DNA from: Mycolicibacterium novocastrense
GTDB taxonomy: Bacteria > Actinomycetota > Actinomycetes > Mycobacteriales > Mycobacteriaceae
DNA: 64,000 nt
NCBI RefSeq assembly: GCF_001570485.1
Contig: NZ_BCTA01000026.1
Span: 186,001 to 250,000 of the forward strand
Direction: 5' to 3'
Every line of letters begins with the position of its first letter. Position 1 is the stretch's first letter. A program made the translations under genes and the position numbers. The notes beneath the pieces were generated by a model. That model worked only from the letters and a program-made list of their open reading frames with translations, was not told where the DNA came from and searched no databases. Positions 15,853 to 22,679 of the stretch are shown here, one piece after another.

Positions 15853-15903
15853 CTGGTAGCGCGGCCCCGCTTCGCCAGCTGTGGCGCGGTGGGCCGTACC
15901 GGG

Positions 15904-16302
15904 CTAATCGTCGAGATGCTCGCGGCGACGCAGCTCGTCGACCTTTTGGACGATGTCCTGCTGGGCCTCCGGCGACAAGCCGACGGTGCGTGCGGCAATA
16001 CGCCGGACACCCTCGTCACGCATGCTGGCGAGCCAGGTCAGTTCCTTGTCGAGCTTCTCGTAGTACTCGTCATCGGTGAAGTAGGCCGGCTTGATCCGGA
16101 AGAAGTTGGCAAGAGCGGCCATGGTGGTGGCAGAGGGGTTTGTGCGGTTGCCCGAGCGCAGCTGCGAGAGGTACGGAGCGGACATGGTGACGCCCTCGGC
16201 CTTCAGTGCCGCGATCACCTCAGCGGAGGTGTGCGGGCCGCGTCCCGGCGGGTAGACCGTGTCAAACAGCCGGTTCAGGCGAGCGGCGAACGTCGTGCTC
16301 AT
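15904..16302 (-). CDS. espR: Nucleoid-associated regulator EspR
   Basis: The 132-residue protein is identical in length to M. tuberculosis EspR (Rv3849) and nearly identical in sequence over the N-terminal HTH (STTFAARLNRLFDTVYPPGR, then SAPYLSQLRSGNRTNPS) and the linker FFRIKPAYFTDDEYYEKLDKEL. The C-terminal helices form the dimerisation domain. EspR binds many promoters, including espACD needed for ESX-1 secretion, and organises the nucleoid. The ATG has a GGAGG site 8 nt upstream. The upstream 378-bp leader contains two matches to the EspR motif TTTGC[TC][GA], consistent with autoregulation. It converges on the ImmA/MAB_1171c-like pair. Confidence 0.95.
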   Translation of the reverse strand: MSTTFAARLNRLFDTVYPPGRGPHTSAEVIAALKAEGVTMSAPYLSQLRSGNRTNPSATTMAALANFFRIKPAYFTDDEYYEKLDKELTWLASMRDEGVRRIAARTVGLSPEAQQDIVQKVDELRRREHLDD

Positions 16303-16680
16303 CGATATGACCTCCACATGCATTGGACGAGCGGTGTACAAGCGGCGTATTTGCTGATCATCGTAGCGAGTGTTGTGGCAACAACCAAGTGCAAACCCGG
16401 GAAAAGTTGATCCGCCCCCGCGCTCGACGCCCGCTACTGTGCCGGCCGCGACGCATTCCGCGTGCGCCGACGCCTCTACCATACGGTGCGACGAAGCAAA
16501 CAAAGGCGACTTTGTCGAGCTAGTTTTGCTCGGAGACCGGACAGTGCGCCCACGGCACTCCCCGTGACCGCCGCCGGCAACATCGATTGCATGCATTCGG
16601 GCGCAAAGTGGCGTTTGCCAAATTCCGCACGGATGGTCGCGGAGCCGCTGCGAGTCGGGCGCCGAACACGCAGGTCGAGG
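16303..16680. promoter_or_regulatory. Non-coding espR upstream region
   Basis: This 378-bp stretch between the espR start and the end of the GDT1-type gene has no credible gene. It contains TTTGCTG (16350-16356) and TTTGCCA (16614-16620), both fitting the reported EspR recognition motif, and a short GTTGT-ggca-ACAAC dyad (16372-16385). It presumably holds the espR promoter and its autoregulatory sites; no convincing -10/-35 pair can be assigned by eye. Confidence 0.45.
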
Positions 16681-17367
16681 TCAGGACACCTGGGTCGACG
16701 GCTGATCTGTGCCGTCCGGCGCGGCGGCCCGGCGACGGCGGATCAGCCAGACCACCAGCACCGAGACGGTGACGCAGGCCGTGACCGCCACGGCAACCCA
16801 CCGCAACCCCAGCGCACCGTCGAACAGCAGCCACAGGCCGAAAAGCAGGAACAAGACGCTGGCCAGACCGTGCAGGAACCGCTCAGGCAATCGGCGGTGC
16901 ATCAGCCTGCCCGCCGCGATCGCGGCGCCGTCGGCCAGGATCATGCCCGCGGTCGCGCCGATCCACACGCCTGTCCAGTTGTGTTCGCTGGCCAGGGCAA
17001 CGGTGGCCAGCATCGTCTTGTCGCCGAGTTCGGCCAGGACGAACGACGACACGATCGCGGGCACGACGAACCGCGGCTCGGCGATCCGGATCTCGTCGTC
17101 GCCGCCGTTCTCGCGCCACGTCCACACGGCGAACAACAGGAAGGCGATGGCGGCGACGAACGCGATCGGGCGTTCGGGCAGCGTCATCCCGAGAAAGTGT
17201 CCGATCGCGACGGACAGGCCGTGCACCAGCATCGCGGCGATCCCAACGCCGGAGAGCACAACCCACCACCGGTAGCGCAGCGAGTAGGTCATGGTGATCA
17301 GCTGCGACTTGTCGCCGAGTTCAGCGACGAAGACCACGGCCAGACTGACCAGGATGGCGGGGAGCAT
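16681..17367 (-). CDS. GDT1/TMEM165-family Mn2+ exporter
   Basis: The 228-residue membrane protein has two copies of the family motif E-x-G-D-[KR]-[ST]: VAELGDKSQL (about residue 15) and LAELGDKTML (about residue 120), in two inverted repeats of three helices. The linker RENGGDDEIR is hydrophilic and the C-terminus basic. Bacterial UPF0016 proteins such as MneA and Mnx export Mn2+. The upstream leader is a recognisable yybP-ykoY Mn2+ riboswitch, which supports manganese as the substrate. The ATG is preceded by the riboswitch expression platform. The position fits Rv3848 in the M. tuberculosis order, but I am not certain that gene is the same family. Confidence 0.9.
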   Translation of the reverse strand: MLPAILVSLAVVFVAELGDKSQLITMTYSLRYRWWVVLSGVGIAAMLVHGLSVAIGHFLGMTLPERPIAFVAAIAFLLFAVWTWRENGGDDEIRIAEPRFVVPAIVSSFVLAELGDKTMLATVALASEHNWTGVWIGATAGMILADGAAIAAGRLMHRRLPERFLHGLASVLFLLFGLWLLFDGALGLRWVAVAVTACVTVSVLVVWLIRRRRAAAPDGTDQPSTQVS

Positions 17368-17394
17368 TCGGACGACCCTTTCGACGCGTCGCCG

Positions 17395-17525
17395 ACGAAG
17401 CGGTGCTCACGTCCGCCGGCTTCGGTCGAAGGTCTCGCCCACCACACGTCGGGTGTGGTTCGCCGGCCGGGCTTGCGCCAGTGTGTCGACACGACGATTG
17501 GGGGCTACTCCCCTTCGCTTACTGA
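17395..17525 (-). ncRNA. yybP-ykoY manganese riboswitch
   Basis: On the minus strand the leader begins with the hallmark GGGGAGTAGCCCCC (17513-17500), continues through GTCGTGTCGACACACTGGCG, and ends with GCGAGACCTTCGACC followed by a stem with GGTCG/CGACC complementarity, about 30 nt before the ATG. The conserved GGGGAGUAG loop and the GAGACC loop are the two Mn2+-binding parts of this RNA family (RF00080). It precedes a GDT1-type Mn exporter, the standard context. High Mn2+ should raise expression. Boundaries are approximate. Confidence 0.8.
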
Positions 17526-17569
17526 CCCGACCATAGCGCCGGTATCGCGGATGCGCCACTGCCACCTAG

Positions 17570-17589
17570 GGTTTCGGGGACCCGAAACC
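17570..17589. terminator. Hairpin downstream of the Rv3847-like gene
   Basis: GGTTTCGG (17570-17577) and CCGAAACC (17582-17589) form an 8-bp perfect stem with a 4-nt loop, 37 nt past the stop of the Rv3847-like gene and before the riboswitch. No U-tract follows, as is common for mycobacterial terminators. Confidence 0.5.
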
Positions 17590-17626
17590 ACTATTCAGGC
17601 GCCCGAATCGAATGCTTCGAAAGCCC

Positions 17627-18160
17627 TTATGCCGCAAGCAGCATCGCAAGGATCGCGGTGTCGGGATGGCTGATGGGGTCCACGCCGACGCGACTCACCA
17701 TGGAGGTCACTGTCCCGTCGGATTCGGCTTCCACCCACGCCGCGCGGTGCTCGAGGCCGAGGTGGGGGAGGCCGGGCAGTAATACGCAACCGGAGGCCGC
17801 CCCGCTGCACTCCGGCAGCGAGGGTGTGGTTTCCGACGGAGGATGCAACATCAACAGAGCGGGTGGCTGGTGCTCGGCGAAATAGCCTGGCGGTACCGCT
17901 GATTCACCGACCACGGTGCCCTCGGCGACAACCAGGCCGACCGTGTTGGGTTCGGGTTCGTCGGGCAGTTCTTCGCGGGCCCCGAAAATGGTTGTCGTGG
18001 AGAGCAATCCGGGAAGTGATGCAACGCGCACGGCCACCATCAGCAACTGTGCCCATTCCTTGGTCGAGTCCGGCCAGCGGCCCGAGATGACGAAGCCCTT
18101 GAGTGAACCGCGTGAATGAAAGGGGGCGATCTCGATCGCCTTGCCCGACTCCCTCTCCAT
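17627..18160 (-). CDS. Conserved hypothetical protein (Rv3847-like)
   Basis: This 177-residue soluble protein has the length I recall for M. tuberculosis Rv3847. It begins MERESGKAIEIAPFHSRGSL and contains KGFVISGRWPDSTKEWAQLL, LPDEPEPNTVGLVVAEGTVV and the strongly conserved LPGLPHLGLEHRAAWVEAES. No catalytic or binding motif is recognisable and there is no signal or membrane segment. The ATG has a GGAGG ribosome site; longer in-frame extensions are basic and low in complexity. It lies between the superoxide dismutase pair and the GDT1 gene, as Rv3847 lies between sodA and Rv3848. Confidence 0.8.
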   Translation of the reverse strand: MERESGKAIEIAPFHSRGSLKGFVISGRWPDSTKEWAQLLMVAVRVASLPGLLSTTTIFGAREELPDEPEPNTVGLVVAEGTVVGESAVPPGYFAEHQPPALLMLHPPSETTPSLPECSGAASGCVLLPGLPHLGLEHRAAWVEAESDGTVTSMVSRVGVDPISHPDTAILAMLLAA

Positions 18161-18282
18161 ATCGCCTCCGCGCCATCGGTGTTCGGACGCCGGCCGCTGG
18201 CCGACTGATGGCCCGACACGCCAGTGGGTCGATTTTCCCAGCATGCGGCAGAACTTGCCTGGCACGCAAGTGGACACGACTG

Positions 18283-18624
18283 CTAATCGCCGGAATCTGC
18301 GCGGGCAGTCCACAGCACGCGGTACGACCCGGCCGCCGCAATCCAACCGAAGTCGTGGGAGTCGGCGGCACCGGGCGCGCCCGGATTGTCGGAGCGGGCT
18401 TCAAAGATCACGTCGCGACCGTCGGTGTAGACGTCGCCGACCCGCTTGACGAGCCACCGCGTCGAACGCCGCGGATCCTGGAACACCCGAAGCTGTCCAC
18501 GCCGAATGCTCCCGCCCCGCATGGCCAATAGGCCGTCGCCGGGGCCGACCGTGGGGCGCATCGAGTCGTCGACCACGCGGAACAGCCGCAGCGGCCAGCG
18601 TCGCGGTGTCTGGTTGCGGCGCAC
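18283..18624 (-). CDS. sodX: Ni-SOD maturation peptidase (S26 signal-peptidase-like, SodX type)
   Basis: This small protein of about 113 residues has the serine/lysine dyad of S26/S24 peptidases: Ser in RVVDDSMRPTVGPGD and Lys in WLVKRVGDVY about 40 residues later. It lacks a membrane anchor. Such peptidases sit beside sodN and remove the leader of the nickel superoxide dismutase so that the N-terminal His becomes a metal ligand. It is divergent from sodN with 22 bp between the starts if the GTG at 18624 is used (VRRNQTPRR); an ATG at 18648 would overlap sodN. Specificity for SodN is inferred from position. Confidence 0.8.
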   Translation of the reverse strand: MRRNQTPRRWPLRLFRVVDDSMRPTVGPGDGLLAMRGGSIRRGQLRVFQDPRRSTRWLVKRVGDVYTDGRDVIFEARSDNPGAPGAADSHDFGWIAAAGSYRVLWTARADSGD

Positions 18625-18646
18625 CCCCAAAGGGTAAGTTAGGACC

Positions 18647-19069
18647 ATGCTGCATCGATTGTTCAACAACGCGACCCCTGCCCATGCCCACTGCGATCTG
18701 TACTGCGGCGTCTACGACCCCGCGCAGGCCAAAATCGAGGCGCTCTCGTGCCTCAAGACGATCCAGAAGTATCACGACTCAGACGATGACCACTTCCGCG
18801 CGCGCGCCATCATCATCAAGGAGCGGCAGGCCGAGGAGGTCAAGCATCACCTGATGGTGCTGTGGGCCGACTTCTTCACCAAGGATCACTTCGAGCAGTT
18901 CCCCAACCTGCACCAGTTGTTCTGGGACGGCGTGCACGGTGCCGGCGACGTCAAGAAGTCACTCGATGTCGCCGTCGCCGAGAAGCTGCTCAAGACGATC
19001 GACGAGATCGCCGACATCTTTTGGCAGACCGACAAGGGCAAGCAGATGGGCGTCTATCCGCCCGCCTGA
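18647..19069 (+). CDS. sodN: Nickel superoxide dismutase
   Basis: The 140-residue Ni-SOD has a 14-residue leader (MLHRLFNNATPAHA) followed by the nickel hook HCDLYCGVYDPAQ, in which His1, Cys2 and Cys6 of the mature enzyme bind nickel. The rest is the four-helix bundle (KYHDSDDDHFRARAIIIKERQ, VKHHLMVLWADFF). In Streptomyces and cyanobacteria the hook reads HCDLPCGVY; here Pro5 is Tyr. It dismutates superoxide in the cytoplasm. The maturation peptidase is divergent. A strong hairpin terminator follows (19088-19118). In M. tuberculosis the Fe-SOD sodA (Rv3846) occupies this position. Confidence 0.94.
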   Translation: MLHRLFNNATPAHAHCDLYCGVYDPAQAKIEALSCLKTIQKYHDSDDDHFRARAIIIKERQAEEVKHHLMVLWADFFTKDHFEQFPNLHQLFWDGVHGAGDVKKSLDVAVAEKLLKTIDEIADIFWQTDKGKQMGVYPPA

Positions 19070-19087
19070 GAACCTTCTCGACATCGA

Positions 19088-19118
19088 AGAGCCGCCGCGT
19101 CATCGACCCGGCGGCTCT
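19088..19118. terminator. Strong intrinsic terminator after sodN
   Basis: AGAGCCGCCG (19088-19097) pairs perfectly over 10 bp with CGGCGGCTCT (19109-19118) around an 11-nt loop, followed by TTTCG. It lies 19 bp after the sodN stop and before the convergent small membrane gene, so it may act on both strands. Confidence 0.85.
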
Positions 19119-19155
19119 TTCGTATCCGCGCTCGCAGTAAGCGAGCGGCATGTCG

Positions 19156-19314
19156 TCAGTACAGGACGATCAGGGCCAGCACGACCAGGAGCACCAGGGC
19201 GATCACGCCAGCGCGCAGGCACGCCATCAACTGGCTGCGGGTGTAGGCGGCGGGCGTGGAGGACTGCCACTCCGTGGGGGGCATAGCCGAACCCGACCCC
19301 ATCGAAGACGTCAT
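19156..19314 (-). CDS. Small single-pass membrane protein (52 aa)
   Basis: The 52-residue protein has a Ser/Pro-rich N-terminus (TSSMGSGSAMPPTEWQ), a short basic/amphipathic turn (YTRSQLMACLR) and a C-terminal transmembrane helix AGVIALVLLVVLALIVLY that ends the protein. The start is supported by an AGGAGGGG ribosome site directly upstream. It is a tail-anchored type protein of unknown function and converges on sodN, from which it is separated by the terminator. Codon use and the ribosome site make it credible despite its size. Confidence 0.65.
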   Translation of the reverse strand: MTSSMGSGSAMPPTEWQSSTPAAYTRSQLMACLRAGVIALVLLVVLALIVLY

Positions 19315-19683
19315 GAACCCCTCCTGACCTGCATGTTCTAATCTTCCCCCCCGGTGAGATCTATCACAACCGCTGTATGTGACGCCGATCATAACCCCTC
19401 CGGTCGCGCGGCAAAAATCGGCTCGCGTTCACGACGGATACCGGCACCGCCGGCTCAGTCGGCGGTTAGCGGGACTAGGGATTTCGCTCGCCATCCGCCG
19501 GCCTGTTGATGGGAACGCCGAAAAGTTCGGCGCTTATCCACAGCAGTCCTCAGGAGAATCACAGATTCAGCGGCTCAAGGCAGGTTGTCCGATGTCGTTG
19601 CTTGTGGATGAACCTGTGGAAATTGTGGATAGGTGGGCATTGCTGTCGCCGCAAGCCGGCCGGCGGCATGTCAGCATTGAGGC
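19315..19683. other. Non-coding region with a cluster of DnaA-box-like sites
   Basis: This is 369 bp without a credible gene. It holds TTATCCACA (19534-19542, plus strand, 9/9 to the E. coli R-box) and three sites in inverse orientation: TGTGGATGA (19603-19611, 8/9), TGTGGAAAT (19615-19623, 7/9) and TGTGGATAG (19624-19632, 8/9). The last three are packed in 30 bp just before the rhodanese gene. Locally the sequence is more AT-rich than its surroundings. It is not oriC, because dnaA, dnaN and rpmH are not here; a DnaA-titration or DnaA-regulated promoter region is possible. Confidence 0.5.
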
Positions 19684-20025
19684 ATGAACGAGGCTGAATT
19701 CGGGCAGGTCGACATCGCCGACGTGCCGACCACCTTCGGCCCCGGGGCGATCCTGCTGGACGTACGGGAAGACGACGAGTGGGCACGCGGGCATGCCCCG
19801 GAGGCACGACACATCCCGATGGGACAGGTCCCGGCGCGGCTGGCGGAGATCGAGGTTGACGCCCAGGTGTTCGTGATCTGCGCGGCCGGTGGGCGGTCGC
19901 AGCGGGTGGCGCAGTATCTGGCCAGGAACGGCTATTCACCGATCAACGTCAACGGCGGCATGTTCGCCTGGGTCGGCGCCGGTCGGCCGGTGGTGACCGA
20001 CGACGGCGGGCCGGGTGTCGTCTGA
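19684..20025 (+). CDS. Single-domain rhodanese (sulfurtransferase)
   Basis: The 113-residue protein consists of one rhodanese fold. GAILLDVREDDEWARGHAPEA (about residues 20-40) is the CH2A motif, and the active-site loop is ICAAGGRSQRVA with the catalytic Cys near residue 71, matching C-x-x-G-x-R. The C-terminus NVNGGMFAWVGAGRPV closes the domain. Such proteins carry persulfide sulfur for thiol metabolism or cyanide detoxification; the acceptor is unknown. The ATG follows a GAGG ribosome site. The upstream 60 bp contain DnaA-box-like repeats. Confidence 0.9.
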   Translation: MNEAEFGQVDIADVPTTFGPGAILLDVREDDEWARGHAPEARHIPMGQVPARLAEIEVDAQVFVICAAGGRSQRVAQYLARNGYSPINVNGGMFAWVGAGRPVVTDDGGPGVV

Positions 20026-20056
20026 CGGATCGTCGCTACCCTGGTCGAATGGTCGG

Positions 20057-20099
20057 GCGAGGAGCGAAGTGATTCCGCGCGCGAGGAGCGAAATGATTC
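20057..20099 (+). repeat. Tandem 24-bp-spaced repeat at a gene start
   Basis: GCGAGGAGCGAAGTGATTC (20057-20075) is repeated as GCGAGGAGCGAAATGATTC (20081-20099), 18 of 19 bases identical. Each copy contains a ribosome site (GAGGAG) and a start codon (GTG or ATG). The second copy supplies the start of the DUF4328 gene. Confidence 0.75.
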
Positions 20100-21121
20100 A
20101 GGTGTGTTCGGCGTGCGGAACCCGGTGGAACGTGCGCGACCGGCGCCGGACGTGGTGTCCGCGGTGCAACGGTTCGTTGTTGCCGCCGTCGGCTCCCGCG
20201 CCGGACGCCGCGAACTCCCAGTGGAGCGCACGGTCCTCGGCCGCAGCGCCCGGTGCGCGGCCGCAACTGCCGCCGGGTTACCGCTGGATCGCCGTGCGGC
20301 CCGGCGCACCGCCGTACCCGCGGCGCCCGAAGCGCGCCCTCGGGCCGACGCCCCGTTACGCGACCATCCCGCGATGGGGCCTGGTCGATCAGATCGCGCC
20401 GGTCGACCAACAGCAGGAGGCGCCGCGCCGTGGGCCGTCGCCGGGCATGGTGACGGGCACGCTGCTGCTGACGATGGCGATGCTGGGTGCCGCGGCGCTG
20501 ATTCACCTTGCGCGCTATGTGCTGCTGATCGTCAACCGTTCGGTGTTGCTGCCCCCGTGGATCGCCGCCATCGGGACCTGGTTCGGCGTCGTGCTCAGCG
20601 TCGTCGCCGCGTTCATGGTGGTGGCCAGCCTGGTCGTGCTGACCGCCTGGCTGATCGCCAGGCGGGCCGCCGCATACGCCTACCGGGGAACGACCGACCC
20701 CCGACCGTCCTGGGTTCTGCAGGCCGGTTGCCTGCTCCCGTTCGTGAACCTGTTCTGGGCGCCGGTGTTCGTCCTCGAACTGGCGGGGGTCGAGGAGCGG
20801 CTCAGCTATCTGCGCAGGCCGATCGCGGTGTGGTGGCTCGCGTGGGTGGCCAGCTACGCGGTGTCGATCTGGTCGATCGCGACCAGCTTCACCCGCGATG
20901 CGCAGGGAATCGCTGACAACACGATGACCACGATGATCGCCTATCTGCTGGCACTGGCCGCGCTGCTGCTCGCCATGAAGGTCGTTTCCGGCTTCGAACG
21001 GCAGCCCGTCGAGCGCCCCAGCAAGCGCTGGGTGATCGTCCCAGACGACGGCACGCCGGCACAGGATCGCGCCGAGTCCAAGGCTCCGGTTGAGTCACAC
21101 GGGCAGGACCCGGCAGCATAG
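20093..21121 (+). CDS. Zinc-ribbon / DUF4328 membrane protein (Rv3843c-like)
   Basis: The 342-residue protein has the length I recall for M. tuberculosis Rv3843c. The N-terminus is a zinc ribbon with two CxxC pairs (IQVCSACGTRW and RRTWCPRCNGS), followed by a Pro-rich linker and about six transmembrane helices forming a DUF4328 domain (VVASLVVLTAWLIARRAAAYAY, VLQAGCLLPFVNLFWAPVFV). The hydrophilic C-terminus is about 50 residues. The ATG lies in the second copy of the tandem RBS repeat. glpQ1 follows after 5 bp, so the two are probably cotranscribed. Function unknown. Confidence 0.82.
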   Translation: MIQVCSACGTRWNVRDRRRTWCPRCNGSLLPPSAPAPDAANSQWSARSSAAAPGARPQLPPGYRWIAVRPGAPPYPRRPKRALGPTPRYATIPRWGLVDQIAPVDQQQEAPRRGPSPGMVTGTLLLTMAMLGAAALIHLARYVLLIVNRSVLLPPWIAAIGTWFGVVLSVVAAFMVVASLVVLTAWLIARRAAAYAYRGTTDPRPSWVLQAGCLLPFVNLFWAPVFVLELAGVEERLSYLRRPIAVWWLAWVASYAVSIWSIATSFTRDAQGIADNTMTTMIAYLLALAALLLAMKVVSGFERQPVERPSKRWVIVPDDGTPAQDRAESKAPVESHGQDPAA

Positions 21122-21126
21122 GCCGT

Positions 21127-21978
21127 ATGACAGGCGACTCCGAAGCCGCCGAAAACGCGACGTCCGGACCGACGCCCGGGGGCCATCCGTTCGTCGTGGC
21201 CCACCGAGGTGCGTCGGCCGACCGTCCCGAGCACACGCTCGCGGCGTACGAGCTGGCGCTGCAGCAGGGTGCCGAGGGCGTCGAATGCGATGTGCGGCTC
21301 ACCCGCGACGGCCACCTGGTGTGTGTGCACGACCGCAGGGTCGACCGCACATCGAACGGAACGGGGATCGTCAGCGACATGACGCTCGCCCAACTGCGGG
21401 AACTCGACTTCGGCGGGTGGCATCCCAGCCGGAACGCCCTTGAGCCGCAAGGTGATACAGGTCTGCTCACCCTCGAAGCCCTGATCTCGCTGGTGCTCGA
21501 TTGGAACCGCCCGGTCAAGCTGTTCATCGAGACCAAGCATCCCGTCCGGTTCGGTGGGCTGGTGGAGAGCAAGGTACTGGCCCTTCTGCACCGGTTCGCA
21601 ATCGCCTCTCCCGCATCGGCGGACCTGTCGCGAGCCGTGGTGATGTCGTTCTCAGCGGCCGCGGTGTGGCGCATCCGCCGCGCGGCGCCGATGCTGCCGA
21701 CGGTGTTACTCGGCGAGACGGCGCGCTACCTCGGCGGTAGCGCCGCCACAACGGTGGGCGCCACCGCGGTCGGCCCGTCGATCGCCACACTGCGCGAGCG
21801 CCCCGAGTTGGTGGACCGGGCGGCCGCACAAGGCCGCGCGCTGTACTGCTGGACCGTCGACCATTTCGAGGACGTGCAGTACTGTCGCGACCTCGGCGTG
21901 GCGTGGGTCGCGACCAACCACCCCGGCCGCACCAAGGATTGGCTGCAGAACGGTTTGGCCGGCGCCGGGCGCGATTAG
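21127..21978 (+). CDS. glpQ1: Glycerophosphodiester phosphodiesterase
   Basis: The 283-residue GDPD-family enzyme hydrolyses deacylated phospholipids to glycerol-3-phosphate and an alcohol. The metal/catalytic motifs VVAHRGASADRPEHTLAAYELAL (residues about 24-46) and GVECDVRLTRDGHLVCVHD (about 55-75) hold the HR...E.D.H residues. FIETKHP and the C-terminal CWTVDHFEDVQYCRDLGVAWVATNHPG complete the TIM barrel. No signal peptide is present, so it is cytoplasmic. It corresponds to M. tuberculosis Rv3842c. The bfrB gene converges on it with a 24-bp gap. Confidence 0.92.
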   Translation: MTGDSEAAENATSGPTPGGHPFVVAHRGASADRPEHTLAAYELALQQGAEGVECDVRLTRDGHLVCVHDRRVDRTSNGTGIVSDMTLAQLRELDFGGWHPSRNALEPQGDTGLLTLEALISLVLDWNRPVKLFIETKHPVRFGGLVESKVLALLHRFAIASPASADLSRAVVMSFSAAAVWRIRRAAPMLPTVLLGETARYLGGSAATTVGATAVGPSIATLRERPELVDRAAAQGRALYCWTVDHFEDVQYCRDLGVAWVATNHPGRTKDWLQNGLAGAGRD

Positions 21979-22002
21979 CCCCGAGTCAGCCCCGCGCGAC
22001 GA

Positions 22003-22548
22003 TCAGAGGCTTCCGCCCGCGACCTTCGGTGCGCCGTTGTCCTTCGGCGCCTTGCCCAGCTCGCGCGCGACGAAGTCCTCCAGATGGAAGAGGTCGTCGC
22101 CGGCCCGGTCGGCGATGCGCACCAACGTCGTCATCTGCGAGACCTCCTCGACCTGCTCACTGAGGAACCACTGCATGAACTGTTCGCCGAGGTAGTCACC
22201 CTCGTCGCGGGCGACGCCGGCCAACCGGCCGATCTGCTCGGTGACGGTGCGCTCCAGATCGAGCGCCAGGACGAGCGCGTCGCGCGGAGCGTCGAAGCTG
22301 TTGCGCACCGCATCGATCCCGGGAATCTCGCATTCGACGTCGCGGTCGAGCAGGTACTGGACCAGCATCATGGCGTGATTGCGCTCTTCGACGGCCTGGC
22401 GGTAGAAGAGCTTGGCCAGCTGCGGAAGGTCGGCTCCGTCGAAGTAAACGGCGATGGCGAGGTATTGCTGCGCAGCGCCGAACTCGTTGCGGATCTGCTC
22501 TTGCAGAAGGGCGTGGAATTTGGTGTCGGAAGCCTCAGCAGTGGTCAT
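22003..22548 (-). CDS. bfrB: Ferritin BfrB (iron storage)
   Basis: The 181-residue ferritin has the same length as M. tuberculosis BfrB (Rv3841). Ferroxidase-site sequences are EFGAAQQYLAIAVYF, AVEERNHAMMLVQYL and EGDYLGEQFMQWFLSEQ. The C-terminal tail after the E helix (VAGGSL end) is a known feature of this protein. It oxidises Fe2+ and stores it in a 24-mer shell without haem. Two overlapping IdeR-like boxes lie 39-72 bp upstream (22587-22620), in agreement with iron-dependent activation by IdeR in M. tuberculosis. The ATG giving MTTAEASDTKF was chosen over one three codons upstream. Confidence 0.95.
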   Translation of the reverse strand: MTTAEASDTKFHALLQEQIRNEFGAAQQYLAIAVYFDGADLPQLAKLFYRQAVEERNHAMMLVQYLLDRDVECEIPGIDAVRNSFDAPRDALVLALDLERTVTEQIGRLAGVARDEGDYLGEQFMQWFLSEQVEEVSQMTTLVRIADRAGDDLFHLEDFVARELGKAPKDNGAPKVAGGSL

Positions 22549-22586
22549 GAACGCCACGATAGTCCAGCTCAGAGCGCATTGTCAGC

Positions 22587-22620
22587 GAAGGACGACCTAA
22601 CGCAGGCGAGGTTTACCTTA
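22587..22620 (-). promoter_or_regulatory. Tandem IdeR-box-like sites upstream of bfrB
   Basis: Compared with the IdeR consensus TTAGGTTAGGCTAACCTAA, the site at 22602-22620 matches about 12 of 19 bases and the site at 22587-22605 (minus strand) about 10 of 19. In M. tuberculosis, IdeR activates bfrB through tandem imperfect boxes farther from the promoter than repressing boxes, and this arrangement fits. Confidence 0.55.
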
Positions 22621-22679
22621 ATGAGCACACCCTTTGTGACGGCGCTAACATCGGCGGGTAGATGTTTGCTGGAGTCGTG

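Noticed and set aside
19534..19632. Origin of replication
   Set aside because: DnaA-box-like sites are present, but there is no dnaA, dnaN, rpmH or typical AT-rich unwinding element, and gene order places oriC outside the window.
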